This document shows positions 33,944 through 42,316 of a DNA stretch of 64,000 nucleotides, piece by piece (within the stretch, counting starts at the first letter, position 1; the number at the start of each line of letters is the position of its first letter). A program made the position numbers and the translations under genes. The DNA comes from JAIBBV01 sp044347745. GTDB taxonomy: Bacteria; Bdellovibrionota_C; UBA2361; JAFLCA01. Location: positions 57,106-121,105 of the forward strand of contig JBIKUD010000003.1 of the NCBI GenBank assembly GCA_044347745.1. Reading direction: 5' to 3'. The notes below the pieces were generated by a model. That model made no database searches. It was given only the letters and a program-made list of their open reading frames with translations, and was not told where the DNA came from.

Positions 33944-34318
33944 CTACTTTTCGTCTTCGTCCTCGTCTTCATCATAATCGACATCATCGTCGTCATAATC
34001 GTCATCATCATTGTCGTCTTCCTCGTCTTCATCTTCATCCTTTTCCTCTTCGAAGACATCAGGATCAATTTCTTGGAGGGCATCCGTGAACGCTGAAATT
34101 ACCGATGCTACCTCTTCGGCAGAGAAATCTTCATTCTCAATTACCGATTCAAGGGCCGAGCGCACCTCGGTAACTAAGGCTGCATCTAGTTCTGCACTGG
34201 TCTCATCCTCTTCTTCAGCACCACTGGCTCCAAAGTCTGCTTCTAGTGACTCTTGGAGCTCGGCATAACCTTCGAGGAGCTGGGTGAGAGCGTCGATAAT
34301 TTTCTCAGCTGCTTTCAT
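33944..34318 (-). CDS. Small D/E-rich acidic protein
   Basis: This 124-residue cytoplasmic protein has no recognised domain. Residues 1-90 are predicted helical and already acidic (MKAAEKIIDALTQLLEGYAE, LVTEVRSALESVIENEDFSA). Residues about 92-124 are almost entirely Asp and Glu with a few Tyr, Lys and Asn. The gene has its own strong ribosome site (AGAAGGA eight bases before ATG 34318) and its own terminator, so it is very likely real despite low complexity. Acidic tails of this kind can mimic nucleic acid or buffer ions and chaperones, but no role is shown. Confidence 0.8.
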   Translation of the reverse strand: MKAAEKIIDALTQLLEGYAELQESLEADFGASGAEEEDETSAELDAALVTEVRSALESVIENEDFSAEEVASVISAFTDALQEIDPDVFEEEKDEDEDEEDDNDDDDYDDDDVDYDEDEDEDEK

Positions 34319-34596
34319 GGGTAAATCCTTCTACAACTTGTTTACGGCAAAGTTTTCTAAACAACACAGCACAGGGCGAACTTAAGGAAGAGCCTGCATT
34401 AACCAGCCGCGTGGAGAGGTTAAAGCTAACATAACATCTAAATCAAGGGGGCAGATGCCTAGTTTTGGCTAAATTTGTGTTGTGGTCACAGTCTGACCGA
34501 ATTTGGAAACTTTATCTGTATGAATTGAGCTTTTGGATTGTGTCAATTTTCTACATCCACAATAATCGGGCGATAACTTTGCATATGGCGTTTAGC

Positions 34597-35223
34597 ATGA
34601 CTAACAAATCGAATTTAGGAATTATTTTATGTGGGCTGCTCATAAGCTCATATGTCGGCTGTGTTTCTACTCCAGCCTCAACCCGCGCAGGGCTCGTGAA
34701 GCCCAAATTTGAAAGTACCGTCCCCGATCCTCGGCGTCTATTAATGGTGCATGTGGTCGAGGCGCCCCCGGTCGAAATCGCAGAGCGATTAGGCTTAAAT
34801 GAGGCCTCTCGAGGCCAAATACAGAGGAGTCTTGCTGAGGCATTGCAAGCAACTCTGTCTTTTGACGTAAAACCGTCCCAAGATAAAGCATTAAAGGGGC
34901 GACGCATTGATGCGCGACTCAATACCAAAGTATTTGAGTTTGTAGACCGTCTCGGCTCCTCAGTTGGCGTAGAGCGACCCGCTCGGGTTGGATTTGAAAT
35001 GCAATTAGTTAATCCTCAAGGTGCGGTGCTCTGGTCATCGCGGTATTTTGTGAATGAAGAAGGTGTGTTCGATAACCTCCTCAAGCTTGGTGAGCGGGTA
35101 GAGAAGGGCCAGCCTCCTCGCTGGCACGCGAGCCAAGAGCTTATCGCAGAGGGCTTTGCTCTTGCCCTAGCCGATCTTGACGATAAACGGATGGCTCAAT
35201 ATCGCGCCAAGCCACTCGAGTGA
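34597..35223 (+). CDS. Putative lipoprotein of unknown function
   Basis: From ATG 34597 the protein has 208 residues with a lipoprotein signal (LGIILCGLLISSYVGC, Cys22). ATG 34585 is also possible, and a frame reaching back to 34465 would bury the signal. The mature part has a compact mixed fold (DPRRLLMVHVVEAPPVEIAE, VGFEMQLVNPQGAVLWSSRYF, PPRWHASQELIAEGFALAL). It resembles, in general style, small outer-membrane lipoproteins that support assembly complexes, but I cannot name a family. It lies alone upstream of ftsK. Confidence 0.65.
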   Translation: MTNKSNLGIILCGLLISSYVGCVSTPASTRAGLVKPKFESTVPDPRRLLMVHVVEAPPVEIAERLGLNEASRGQIQRSLAEALQATLSFDVKPSQDKALKGRRIDARLNTKVFEFVDRLGSSVGVERPARVGFEMQLVNPQGAVLWSSRYFVNEEGVFDNLLKLGERVEKGQPPRWHASQELIAEGFALALADLDDKRMAQYRAKPLE

Positions 35224-35385
35224 GGATGGCCTACTTTTTATCTTTCCCGAATTAGGCTTTGCTTTTAGTATAAAACAGTGTTGCGAATGTCGGTTCTGCC
35301 TAGGGGTGCTTTACGGAGCCTGTCCTCCAAAAGTTACTAGGGCGGTCTGAGCAATCGAAAGGCTTTGGGTTCCAGAGGAGTATTT

Positions 35386-38073
35386 GTGTCTAAACGACGA
35401 CCTGCGCCAAAAAAGAAATCTGTGGCGGTCAGTGAAGCAGCAAGTTCTGCTGCCATGCAGTGGGCGAATGAGGCCCTTTCCGTAATTTTTTATGCGCTGT
35501 CAGTTTTTATCCTGATTAGTTTCCTCTCACATCAGATGCAGCGTGGTCTGCTACCTTTTTTTGACATTGAAAACTTCCCCGCATTTCAGCACCCACTCGG
35601 CCCCGTAGGGAAAGTGGTTGGCGCAGTTTTAGCGGGAGCTATGGGCTGGTGTGCTCTGGTTCCCTCAGTGTGGTTTGCGCTCGTTGCAAATTATTTTTGG
35701 AATACTGAAGATTTATTCTCGGGAACAGGGAAGGGGCCTAAGTTTTTGTGGGCGCTGGGGTTTATAGGTATTTTAGTTTTTTCCTGCACCTTAGCGGCTG
35801 TTTTTTGGGGGAGCACCGGTGGCGGCACAGTGGGAACCTTATTGGCTTCTCCGCTACTGCGTTATTTTAGCGTTGGCGGCGCTAGTCTTATTGCCAGCGC
35901 ACTATTTTTGCTTTCGTATGCCGTTGCGACTCGCCAAAGTATCGCCACAATTTTTGAGGGCGCTTGGGTGGTTTTGCGAGCAACTGCCTTCGCGCTTTGT
36001 ATAGGAATACCACGACTTATTTTTGTCTCTTCAAGAGCTGGTGCTCATTTGTTTGTGAGTGCCCTTGGCCGTTTGATGACCTCAAAACCTGAACGTGAAC
36101 GAGCATCAAAAGAGGAGCCTGAGGGGTTGCCCTTCCAGCTTCCACGCTTGCGTTCAAAACGCAGTGCCTTGGTGCCTGAAGTTGAGCGCACCGTTTCGAA
36201 GAAAGTGAGCAAACTCAAGCAAAGCGAGGACGAGGAGCTAGAGGAAGAACACGAGCAGGAAGAGGAGCCAGAGGACAGCCCTCAGCAGGAGCCCGAAGAG
36301 AGCCTTGATTTGACTGAAGCTGACGAAGAACAGGGCGAAGAAGATCGGGGCGCTTCAGAGGCCGATGATGATTCCCGAATAGTGGTGAAGCGGCGTAATG
36401 CTGAGGAGCTAGCCAAGTTAGCGCAACTTGCGCGTCGTCAGAAAAAGGAAACGCATGAAGATGATGCATTTGAGAGCCCTCAGTTTCCCGGGTATGTCCT
36501 ACCTGATGTCGGATTATTAACTGCCGGCGAGCCTAGTGCTGGCGGTGAAAACGATGATGAGTTGCGAGAGAAGTCTCGGCAAATAGAGGCGAAATTAAAA
36601 GATTTTGGAATTTATGGAAAAGTCACTCATGTGCATCCTGGCCCAGTTATCACTCTTTTCGAATTCGAACCTGCTCCGGGCGTAAAAGTTGGAAAAATTG
36701 CCGCTCTGCAGGACGATTTGGCTATGAGTCTTAAGGCCAGCTCGTTACGTATTATTGCTCCTATTCCGCGCCGAGGCACGGTGGGCATCGAGGTGCCTAA
36801 TAAAAACCGCGATATTGTCCGGCTTAGAGACGTACTAGAGAGTGAGGCTTTTGTTAATGCGGAGTCAATTCTGAGTATCGCGCTTGGTAAAGATACGTAC
36901 GGAGACCCTGTTGTTGTTGATATTTCCACTATGCCTCATCTCTTGATGGCAGGAGCTACGGGAACAGGAAAATCGGTTTGTATCAATACTCTGATTGTCA
37001 GCATGTTGTATCGGGCCAGCCCTGCCGAACTTGGACTTATTCTTATAGATCCAAAAATCTTAGAGCTCAGTACCTACGAAGATATTCCGCACCTTCGCGT
37101 GCCTGTGGTAACTGAACCAAAACGCGCCAAGGGCGTCCTTCAATGGGCGGTAAACGAAATGAATCGGCGTTATCGCATGATGCAACGTTTTGGAGTTCGA
37201 AATATTGATGGCTACAATGCGCTCGTGAAAGGTGAGGCGCCTCCGCTGAACATGGCTAAGCCTGTTTTGGCTGACGACGTCATTTCATTGCCAGAAGAAA
37301 CAATTGTGGAAGCTGGCATAATTGAGGCAGCAGAAAAGGCTCCTGAGCCAGAAGCTCCGGTTGAGTCAATTGCGCCTGAGAAACTTGAGGCACTACCAAA
37401 AATTGTAATAGTGATCGACGAATTGGCTGATTTAATGTTGACAGTTGGGCGCGATATTGAAGAGCTCATTACCCGATTGGCACAAAAAGCGCGCGCAGCT
37501 GGAATCCATCTTATTTTGGCAACTCAGCGTCCTTCGGTTGACGTTATTACCGGACTCATCAAGGCAAATTTTCCGGCTCGTCTCTCTTTTCGAGTTACTG
37601 CTCGTGTAGATTCGCGAACCATTCTTGATCAAATGGGGGCTGATAAACTGCTGGGCCGAGGCGATATGCTCTTTGTGCAACCGGGGGCTGAGTCCTTACG
37701 AAGAATTCACGGTGCGTTTATCTCAGATGCAGAAGTAAAGCGTGTTGTAGACGCGGTGAAGCAAACTGCTAAACCCCAATATGACGAACGCATTATGGAT
37801 CTTTGTAATAAAGCCATGCAGGAGGGCGAAGAGGGGGAGACTAAAGATCTGTTGGGCGACGATGCCGAGTACGACGCCATTTACGACAAGGCAGTTGAGC
37901 TTGTTCTCCAAAAGGGGCAAGCCTCAACCTCCATGCTGCAGCGCGCTTTTCGCATCGGTTACAACCGAGCCGCCCGCGTCATTGATATGATGGAAAAAGA
38001 GGGTTTGGTTGGGCCTATGGATGGCGCAAAACCAAGAGAAGTTATTGCAAGGCACCCAGACTCTGCCGAATAA
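35386..38073 (+). CDS. ftsK: DNA translocase FtsK/SpoIIIE
   Basis: FtsK is anchored at the division septum and pumps chromosomal DNA toward dif. GTG 35386 has AGAGGAG upstream and gives 895 residues; a TTG at 35365 is poorer. Four membrane helices fill residues about 28-200. The linker (about 270-345) is very acidic (EDEELEEEHEQEEEPED, then EADEEQGEEDRG). The motor has FGIYGKVTHVHPGPVITLFE, Walker A GATGTGKSVC (about 522-531) and Walker B IVIVIDELADLML. Between them a Pro/Glu-rich stretch of about 57 residues (616-672) is inserted. The C-terminal gamma domain is intact (YDKAVELVLQKGQASTSMLQ, YNRAARVIDMMEKEG). lolA follows after a 423-bp gap. Confidence 0.95.
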   Translation: MSKRRPAPKKKSVAVSEAASSAAMQWANEALSVIFYALSVFILISFLSHQMQRGLLPFFDIENFPAFQHPLGPVGKVVGAVLAGAMGWCALVPSVWFALVANYFWNTEDLFSGTGKGPKFLWALGFIGILVFSCTLAAVFWGSTGGGTVGTLLASPLLRYFSVGGASLIASALFLLSYAVATRQSIATIFEGAWVVLRATAFALCIGIPRLIFVSSRAGAHLFVSALGRLMTSKPERERASKEEPEGLPFQLPRLRSKRSALVPEVERTVSKKVSKLKQSEDEELEEEHEQEEEPEDSPQQEPEESLDLTEADEEQGEEDRGASEADDDSRIVVKRRNAEELAKLAQLARRQKKETHEDDAFESPQFPGYVLPDVGLLTAGEPSAGGENDDELREKSRQIEAKLKDFGIYGKVTHVHPGPVITLFEFEPAPGVKVGKIAALQDDLAMSLKASSLRIIAPIPRRGTVGIEVPNKNRDIVRLRDVLESEAFVNAESILSIALGKDTYGDPVVVDISTMPHLLMAGATGTGKSVCINTLIVSMLYRASPAELGLILIDPKILELSTYEDIPHLRVPVVTEPKRAKGVLQWAVNEMNRRYRMMQRFGVRNIDGYNALVKGEAPPLNMAKPVLADDVISLPEETIVEAGIIEAAEKAPEPEAPVESIAPEKLEALPKIVIVIDELADLMLTVGRDIEELITRLAQKARAAGIHLILATQRPSVDVITGLIKANFPARLSFRVTARVDSRTILDQMGADKLLGRGDMLFVQPGAESLRRIHGAFISDAEVKRVVDAVKQTAKPQYDERIMDLCNKAMQEGEEGETKDLLGDDAEYDAIYDKAVELVLQKGQASTSMLQRAFRIGYNRAARVIDMMEKEGLVGPMDGAKPREVIARHPDSAE

Positions 38074-38098
38074 ACACCATGGCCGAATAAACACCATG
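38065..38098 (+). repeat. 17-bp tandem duplication across the ftsK stop codon
   Basis: GCCGAATAAACACCATG occurs twice back to back, at 38065-38081 and 38082-38098, with no mismatch. The first copy includes the ftsK stop (TAA 38071-38073). It looks like a recent slippage duplication and adds no coding sequence. Confidence 0.95.
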
Positions 38099-38284
38099 AA
38101 AACAGCCGTGCCTCTGTTGGAGCCTGCGGCAGGGCAGCTACTCGCTGGCGCTAGTTACCTCTATGAATTTATTCGATTTCTTTAGAGCACGGCTTGGCCT
38201 TTCTTTTGGTCCTGCCGCGGACTCGGGTTGTTTGCCTAACCTACTTAATTTATTTATGATTGCTACTTAGTTCGCCGGAAAAAC

Positions 38285-38317
38285 CGAAAAACGCCTTAAA
38301 TAGTCAAGCGTTTTTCG
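38285..38317 (+). terminator. Candidate terminator-like hairpin after ftsK
   Basis: CGAAAAACGC (38285-38294) pairs perfectly with GCGTTTTTCG (38308-38317) around a 13-nt loop. The T-run is part of the stem, which is common in bidirectional terminators, but the hairpin lies 210 bp after the ftsK stop. Confidence 0.45.
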
Positions 38318-38429
38318 TTGCGTTCATACTTTGTTCCGAGGCTCGGGGCCTCCCTGGGAGCTGCATTGAGCACCCCTCAGTCGACCCACGAGCCTCGCGC
38401 CTCGTCTGAACGCATTTTGCCGACGAACA
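38313..38429 (+). repeat. Dispersed ~115-bp element, copy A
   Basis: Two blocks match copy B (61375-61490, opposite strand): ACTTTGTTCCGAGGCTCGG at 38328-38346 (18 of 19 bases) and a 37-base block at 38393-38429 (33 of 37), with 46 variable bases between them. Conservation is concentrated at the ends, which suits a mobile or structured element better than a gene. Confidence 0.75.
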
Positions 38430-38496
38430 GAAACATGAGAAAGTCGAGTTCATCTCCTCATTTTGCCAAAACTGACTTCTTCACAGTGAACTACTT

Positions 38497-39213
38497 ATGC
38501 TGAGATTAGCCTTGCTTATTATTTTCCTATTTCCCCTGACGGCCTTCGCGCTGGATGCGGCGTTTGAGTGCCAGGGGGCCAAGCTCAAGTCTGAGCTCGC
38601 GAGCGCAGAGCTGGCCAAGGTTCAGTCCCGTTACGCCACAGTTGAGTCTCTCAAGGCCGACTTTGCCCAGCATTCGTATATGTCGGCGCTTGATATCTCT
38701 GAGAATAGCAAGGGAACAGTCCTATTTAAGCGTCCAGGTCTGATGCGCTGGGAGTATGCTGCTCCACATCCCCAAACATTTTTGGTGCGTAAAAAAACTA
38801 TGTGGTTTTTTCAGCCTCGGGAAAAACAGGTACTTATTGATACGCTCTCTGATGTTCTTATTTCAGAACTGCCGGTAGCTTTTTTATTGGGACTTGGCAA
38901 TTTAACCCAAGATTTTAAGTTAGTATCGGCTTGCACCACTGCTCAAGGACTGAAATTCGAATTACAAGAAAAACCGAACCAATCCAAGAGCGCCGGCAAT
39001 TTAGCTGGATTTCAGCTTGCAGTAGATGCTCAGCATCTGCCGAGTGGGGCAACCATTACCGATGTAGGCGGAAATGTGACTCGTATTGTACTAACTAAAA
39101 CTGCTGTAAACGCCGCGATTGCCGCCACAGAATTTGCCGCAACATTCCCTGGGGGAATTGATATAATTGATAGAAGAAATGCCGCAAGTGGCACGGAGCA
39201 TAAAGAAGGATAA
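38497..39213 (+). CDS. lolA: Periplasmic lipoprotein carrier LolA
   Basis: LolA carries lipoproteins from LolCDE across the periplasm. The precursor has 238 residues with a signal peptide (LALLIIFLFPLTAFA). The core resembles LolA: VESLKADFAQHSY, GTVLFKRPGLMRWEYAAPHP, MWFFQPREKQVLIDTLSD, followed by LPVAFLLGLGNLTQDFKLV. The ftsK-lolA order is conserved in many proteobacteria and supports the call. About 30 extra residues at the C-terminus (RRNAASGTEHKEG) are unstructured. rimO follows seven bases later. Confidence 0.9.
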   Translation: MLRLALLIIFLFPLTAFALDAAFECQGAKLKSELASAELAKVQSRYATVESLKADFAQHSYMSALDISENSKGTVLFKRPGLMRWEYAAPHPQTFLVRKKTMWFFQPREKQVLIDTLSDVLISELPVAFLLGLGNLTQDFKLVSACTTAQGLKFELQEKPNQSKSAGNLAGFQLAVDAQHLPSGATITDVGGNVTRIVLTKTAVNAAIAATEFAATFPGGIDIIDRRNAASGTEHKEG

Positions 39214-39219
39214 AAGAAT

Positions 39220-40725
39220 ATGAGTAAGCGATTACAAGTGCTCGCCGAGCCAGCGGCTCCAGCTTGCAGTACTGGTGTCAGCATGAATGTGGGGCCAGAC
39301 AAATTGGTGCAGGCCCCCGAACATTTTCGCGGTCGTGCGGCCGTTGTGACCTTAGGCTGCGCCAAAAACCAGGTCGATTCTGAAGTAATGCTAGGCGTTT
39401 TTAAGAATGCTGGATATGAAATCGTCAGTGAGTTGCCACTTGCGGATGTCGTCGTTGTTAACACCTGCGGATTTCTAGAGAGTGCAATTAAAGAAAGCAT
39501 AGATTGTATTCTCGAAGTGGGAGAGCTTAAAAAGAACGCGCGTTTGCGTAAGTTGCTGGTGGCTGGCTGTTTGGTTGAGCGTTACCAGGGGGATTTACGA
39601 AGCGCTTTGCCGGAAGTTGATGCGTTTATCTCGATTGACGATATTTTGAAGGTGGGTGAAGTTGCCGCAGGCGAATTGCACGATCTTTTGCATCAGGGCT
39701 CACGTCCATACTTTTTATATGACGATACCATGCCACGTTTTTTGGCCACAAAACGTCATATGGCGTACGTGAAAATCTCTGAAGGCTGCGATAGGCCTTG
39801 CACCTTTTGTATCATTCCAAGATTACGCGGGGCGCATCGAAGCCGCAGCATTGATTCGGTTGTGCGTGAGGTGCGCGAACTTGGCGCACAGGGCGTGCGT
39901 GAAGTGAATTTAGTAGCTCAAGACCTAACCTCTTTTGGTCGTGACCATGGACAGGCCGCATTGCCGCAGCTTTTAAAAGCGCTTGATGAATCTGCTGCCG
40001 TAGATTGGATTCGGTTATTGTATGCGTATCCAATTGGTATAGATGAAGAATTGCTGCGTACTATCCAGCAAGGGAAACACATAGCTAAGTATTTAGACTT
40101 GCCGTTACAGCATGCAAGCGAGTCGGTCTTAAAGGAAATGAAAAGACCACTGGGCCGCTTTTCACCCAAAAATATTGTTGAATTTATTCGCACCACGGCT
40201 CCAGAGATCGCACTGCGGACGACCTTTATCGTTGGCTTCCCTGGTGAGACTGAAGCAGATGTCGCCGAGCTAGAGGCTTTTGTGGCGGCCGGGCATTTCT
40301 CAAGTGTCGGAGTTTTTACTTATTCCCAAGAGTCTGGAACGCCGGCCGCAGAACTTAGTGGGCAAGTAGCCGAAAAAGAAAAAGTGAAACGCCGCGAACG
40401 AATTATGCTCGCGCAGCAAAAGGTGCATGAGAATCGAATGCGTGCGCTTGAGGGCAAGACCGTACGGGTGCTTTTAGAAGGAAGCCATGAAGAAACCGAT
40501 TTGCTTGTGGTGGGAAGAAGTGAGTTTCAGGCTCCCGACGTTGATGGTACTATATTGATAAATGATTTTGCTCCTGAGGTAGATTTGGCGAATCTTGAAG
40601 TTGGAGATTTTGGGCTTGTGCAGATAACCGAGACTGCCGGGTACGATTTAGTTGGTACGTTATTATCGGTGGAGAAAAAGGCTGAAGCTCGCCAAACAGG
40701 TGAAAGTTTTTTAGCTAGAGACTAG
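39220..40725 (+). CDS. rimO: Ribosomal protein S12 methylthiotransferase RimO
   Basis: RimO adds a methylthio group to Asp88 of ribosomal protein S12. The protein has 501 residues, longer than the usual 440 because of about 40 extra N-terminal residues. The methylthiotransferase N-domain begins VVTLGCAKNQVDSEVMLG, with further cysteines in VVVNTCGFLESA and LVAGCLVERY. The radical-SAM cluster is CDRPCTFCIIPRLRG (Cys190, Cys194, Cys197). The end is a TRAM domain (KTVRVLLEGSHEETDLLVV). The GxHRSRS and DLPLQHASESVLKEMKRP segments favour RimO over MiaB. Confidence 0.95.
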   Translation: MSKRLQVLAEPAAPACSTGVSMNVGPDKLVQAPEHFRGRAAVVTLGCAKNQVDSEVMLGVFKNAGYEIVSELPLADVVVVNTCGFLESAIKESIDCILEVGELKKNARLRKLLVAGCLVERYQGDLRSALPEVDAFISIDDILKVGEVAAGELHDLLHQGSRPYFLYDDTMPRFLATKRHMAYVKISEGCDRPCTFCIIPRLRGAHRSRSIDSVVREVRELGAQGVREVNLVAQDLTSFGRDHGQAALPQLLKALDESAAVDWIRLLYAYPIGIDEELLRTIQQGKHIAKYLDLPLQHASESVLKEMKRPLGRFSPKNIVEFIRTTAPEIALRTTFIVGFPGETEADVAELEAFVAAGHFSSVGVFTYSQESGTPAAELSGQVAEKEKVKRRERIMLAQQKVHENRMRALEGKTVRVLLEGSHEETDLLVVGRSEFQAPDVDGTILINDFAPEVDLANLEVGDFGLVQITETAGYDLVGTLLSVEKKAEARQTGESFLARD

Positions 40726-40729
40726 CGGC

Positions 40730-41530
40730 ATGCAGAAACCAAGAATCGGCATTTTTATTATCGCATATAATGCCGTTAATCATTTAATTCGTACGATTTC
40801 GCGTATCCCGCCCGATGTGTACGCAGCAGTAGACGAAATATTTGTTATTGATGACTGTAGCACTGATAATTCCTACTACGCTGCCTTAGGCTACAAACAC
40901 GACCAGAAAATAGATAAACTCACCGTTCATCGTAATGAAAAGAATCAAGGTTACGGCGGTAATCAAAAAGTTGGCTATTGTTACGCAATTGACCGCGGGT
41001 TGGATATTGTAGCCTTGGTTCATGGCGACGGGCAGTACGCGCCAGAGGCTTTGCCCATTTTGCTTGAGCCTTTAGTCAAAGGCGAGGCCGATATGGTGTT
41101 CGGTTCAAGAATGTCTACGCCAGGCGATGCCCTGCGCGGGGGGATGCCTCTTTACAAGTTTTTTGGTAACCGAATTCTTACCACTGTGCAGAACCGATTT
41201 TCCGGCTTGCGGCTCTCAGAGTATCATTCTGGTTATCGTCTATATTCGACCGCAGCCTTGCGTAAAGTTCCGTTCGAGTCGTTCACCAATACCTGGCATT
41301 TTGACACTCAGATAATTTTGGCGATGGCCGAGCGAAATATGCGCATTCTGGAGCGGCCGATTCCGACCTACTATGGGGACGAAATTTGCCACGTTAATGG
41401 AATTCCATACGCACTTAATTGCATTTGGACCTCTTATCGATATTTCAGAAATAAGCAGCGAGGGGTGTTGTCTTATCCTGGCCCTCAAGACATTCCGAGG
41501 GCGGGAGACGCTTGTTTGAAGATGCCCTAA
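40730..41530 (+). CDS. Family 2 glycosyltransferase
   Basis: This 266-residue GT-A fold enzyme opens KPRIGIFIIAYNAVNHLIRTI, with the nucleotide-sugar site in EIFVIDDCSTDNSYYAAL, a DxD-like HGDGQY and the acceptor-side DMVFGSRM. Later text (GYRLYSTAALRKVPFES) resembles dolichol-phosphate mannosyltransferase-like GT2 enzymes that charge a lipid carrier. No membrane segment is present. It starts five bases after rimO and is probably co-transcribed; donor and acceptor are unknown. Confidence 0.85.
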   Translation: MQKPRIGIFIIAYNAVNHLIRTISRIPPDVYAAVDEIFVIDDCSTDNSYYAALGYKHDQKIDKLTVHRNEKNQGYGGNQKVGYCYAIDRGLDIVALVHGDGQYAPEALPILLEPLVKGEADMVFGSRMSTPGDALRGGMPLYKFFGNRILTTVQNRFSGLRLSEYHSGYRLYSTAALRKVPFESFTNTWHFDTQIILAMAERNMRILERPIPTYYGDEICHVNGIPYALNCIWTSYRYFRNKQRGVLSYPGPQDIPRAGDACLKMP

Positions 41531-41848
41531 ATTGAGCGGCTTCTTTCCAGCGCGAGGTACGCCATATCGCTTGCATTTGGCTGGCCTAAATACAATTAAA
41601 TCCAATATATAGGCCATTATCCCTAAAAAATAAGACGTTTTATGCCACCTGTCTCATTGGCCGGTTCATAACATCCTTGGTTTTAGTGAACGGGCTGGCA
41701 TTTTTTGAGCCCCTCGTTCATGCGTTCTTGGGCTAGGTTTGCTTAGAACGTAGTTTTTGGCCCGAGTTGGCCCTTTTTTGGTCGGTAGTTCAGACCCACA
41801 GGTTTTCAACTTGAACCTTTTTGTGTGGTTCAGCTTTGGAGCAAGTGT

Positions 41849-42073
41849 ATGAGCTTTCGACGACAAGCAGACAGAAACCAAACAGAAAGACTTGAGGGTC
41901 GATTATCACCCAAAATAGATTTTGCTCAAATTCATGCGGAACTTGAGATTCAAGCCCCCCGCGAACCCGCACAAGTATTTACGTTTCCGCTTCTGCGCCG
42001 TAGTGGGCGAGGACTTCAGATTACTAGTGCTCGCGAGATTGACGCAGGGACGCAAAGCCGCGGTGTTGCTTAA
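41849..42073 (+). CDS. Doubtful 74-residue basic protein
   Basis: ATG 41849 has GGAG nine bases upstream and opens a 74-codon frame (starts MSFRRQADRNQTERLEG). The peptide is polar and basic with no domain or signal that I recognise. It is reported because the ribosome site is reasonable and it lies in a 786-bp gap otherwise empty of genes. It could equally be a chance frame within a long leader RNA. Confidence 0.3.
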   Translation: MSFRRQADRNQTERLEGRLSPKIDFAQIHAELEIQAPREPAQVFTFPLLRRSGRGLQITSAREIDAGTQSRGVA

Positions 42074-42105
42074 GCAGCTGCTGGTCTTGTTACTATTCTG
42101 GGCTG

Positions 42106-42126
42106 GCACCGAGCTACCCTCGGTGC
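42106..42126 (+). other. 8-bp GC-rich hairpin upstream of tal
   Basis: GCACCGAG (42106-42113) and CTCGGTGC (42119-42126) form a perfect stem with a CTACC loop. No U-run follows, so a role as leader structure is likelier than termination. Confidence 0.5.
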
Positions 42127-42212
42127 ACCTACCTCTGAGGCAATTAACGCCCGGATTTGCTCTTATTAATTGGCCTTTATAAACCAATCCAACATGCCGA
42201 TGTTTAAGGCAT

Positions 42213-42239
42213 AATTGAGGGTTCTCCAACTCCTCAATT
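42213..42239 (+). other. 8-bp hairpin upstream of tal
   Basis: AATTGAGG (42213-42220) pairs with CCTCAATT (42232-42239) around an 11-nt loop. It lies about 80 bases ahead of the transaldolase start. Confidence 0.45.
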
Positions 42240-42316
42240 CGCGCTACCGTTAAGGGCAAAGACTTTAGTTTTTGACCAACGAAAGTCTCAGTAACGCCCT
42301 ACGCAAAGGATACATC

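Larger units (their letters stand above)
38074..38496. other. 423-bp gap between ftsK and lolA holding hairpin and repeat
   Basis: Besides the tandem duplication, this gap contains an A/T-rich hairpin at 38285-38317 and copy A of a dispersed element at 38313-38429. The open frame at 38318-38503 is the element read in one frame and is not a gene. The lolA promoter probably lies at the right end but I see no convincing boxes. Confidence 0.6.
41531..42316. other. 786-bp intergenic region with hairpins and a doubtful small frame
   Basis: This is the longest gap in the window. Hairpins GCACCGAG/CTCGGTGC (42106-42113, 42119-42126) and AATTGAGG/CCTCAATT (42213-42220, 42232-42239) lie in the right third, upstream of the transaldolase gene, and may form part of a long leader. 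A doubtful 74-codon frame is listed separately. Nothing else is recognised. Confidence 0.5.

Noticed and set aside
38318..38503. 61-codon frame before lolA
   Set aside because: It is largely the dispersed element copy A; the similar peptide at 61.4 kb reflects the DNA repeat, and blocks drift with frame-breaking indels.
42047..42059. GGGACGCAAAGCC, identical to the conserved 3' core of GEMM (c-di-GMP-I) riboswitches
   Set aside because: The 5' half (GCAAACC-type core and its stem) is absent in the preceding 60 bases and no matching P1/P2 stems can be drawn, so the match is probably chance.
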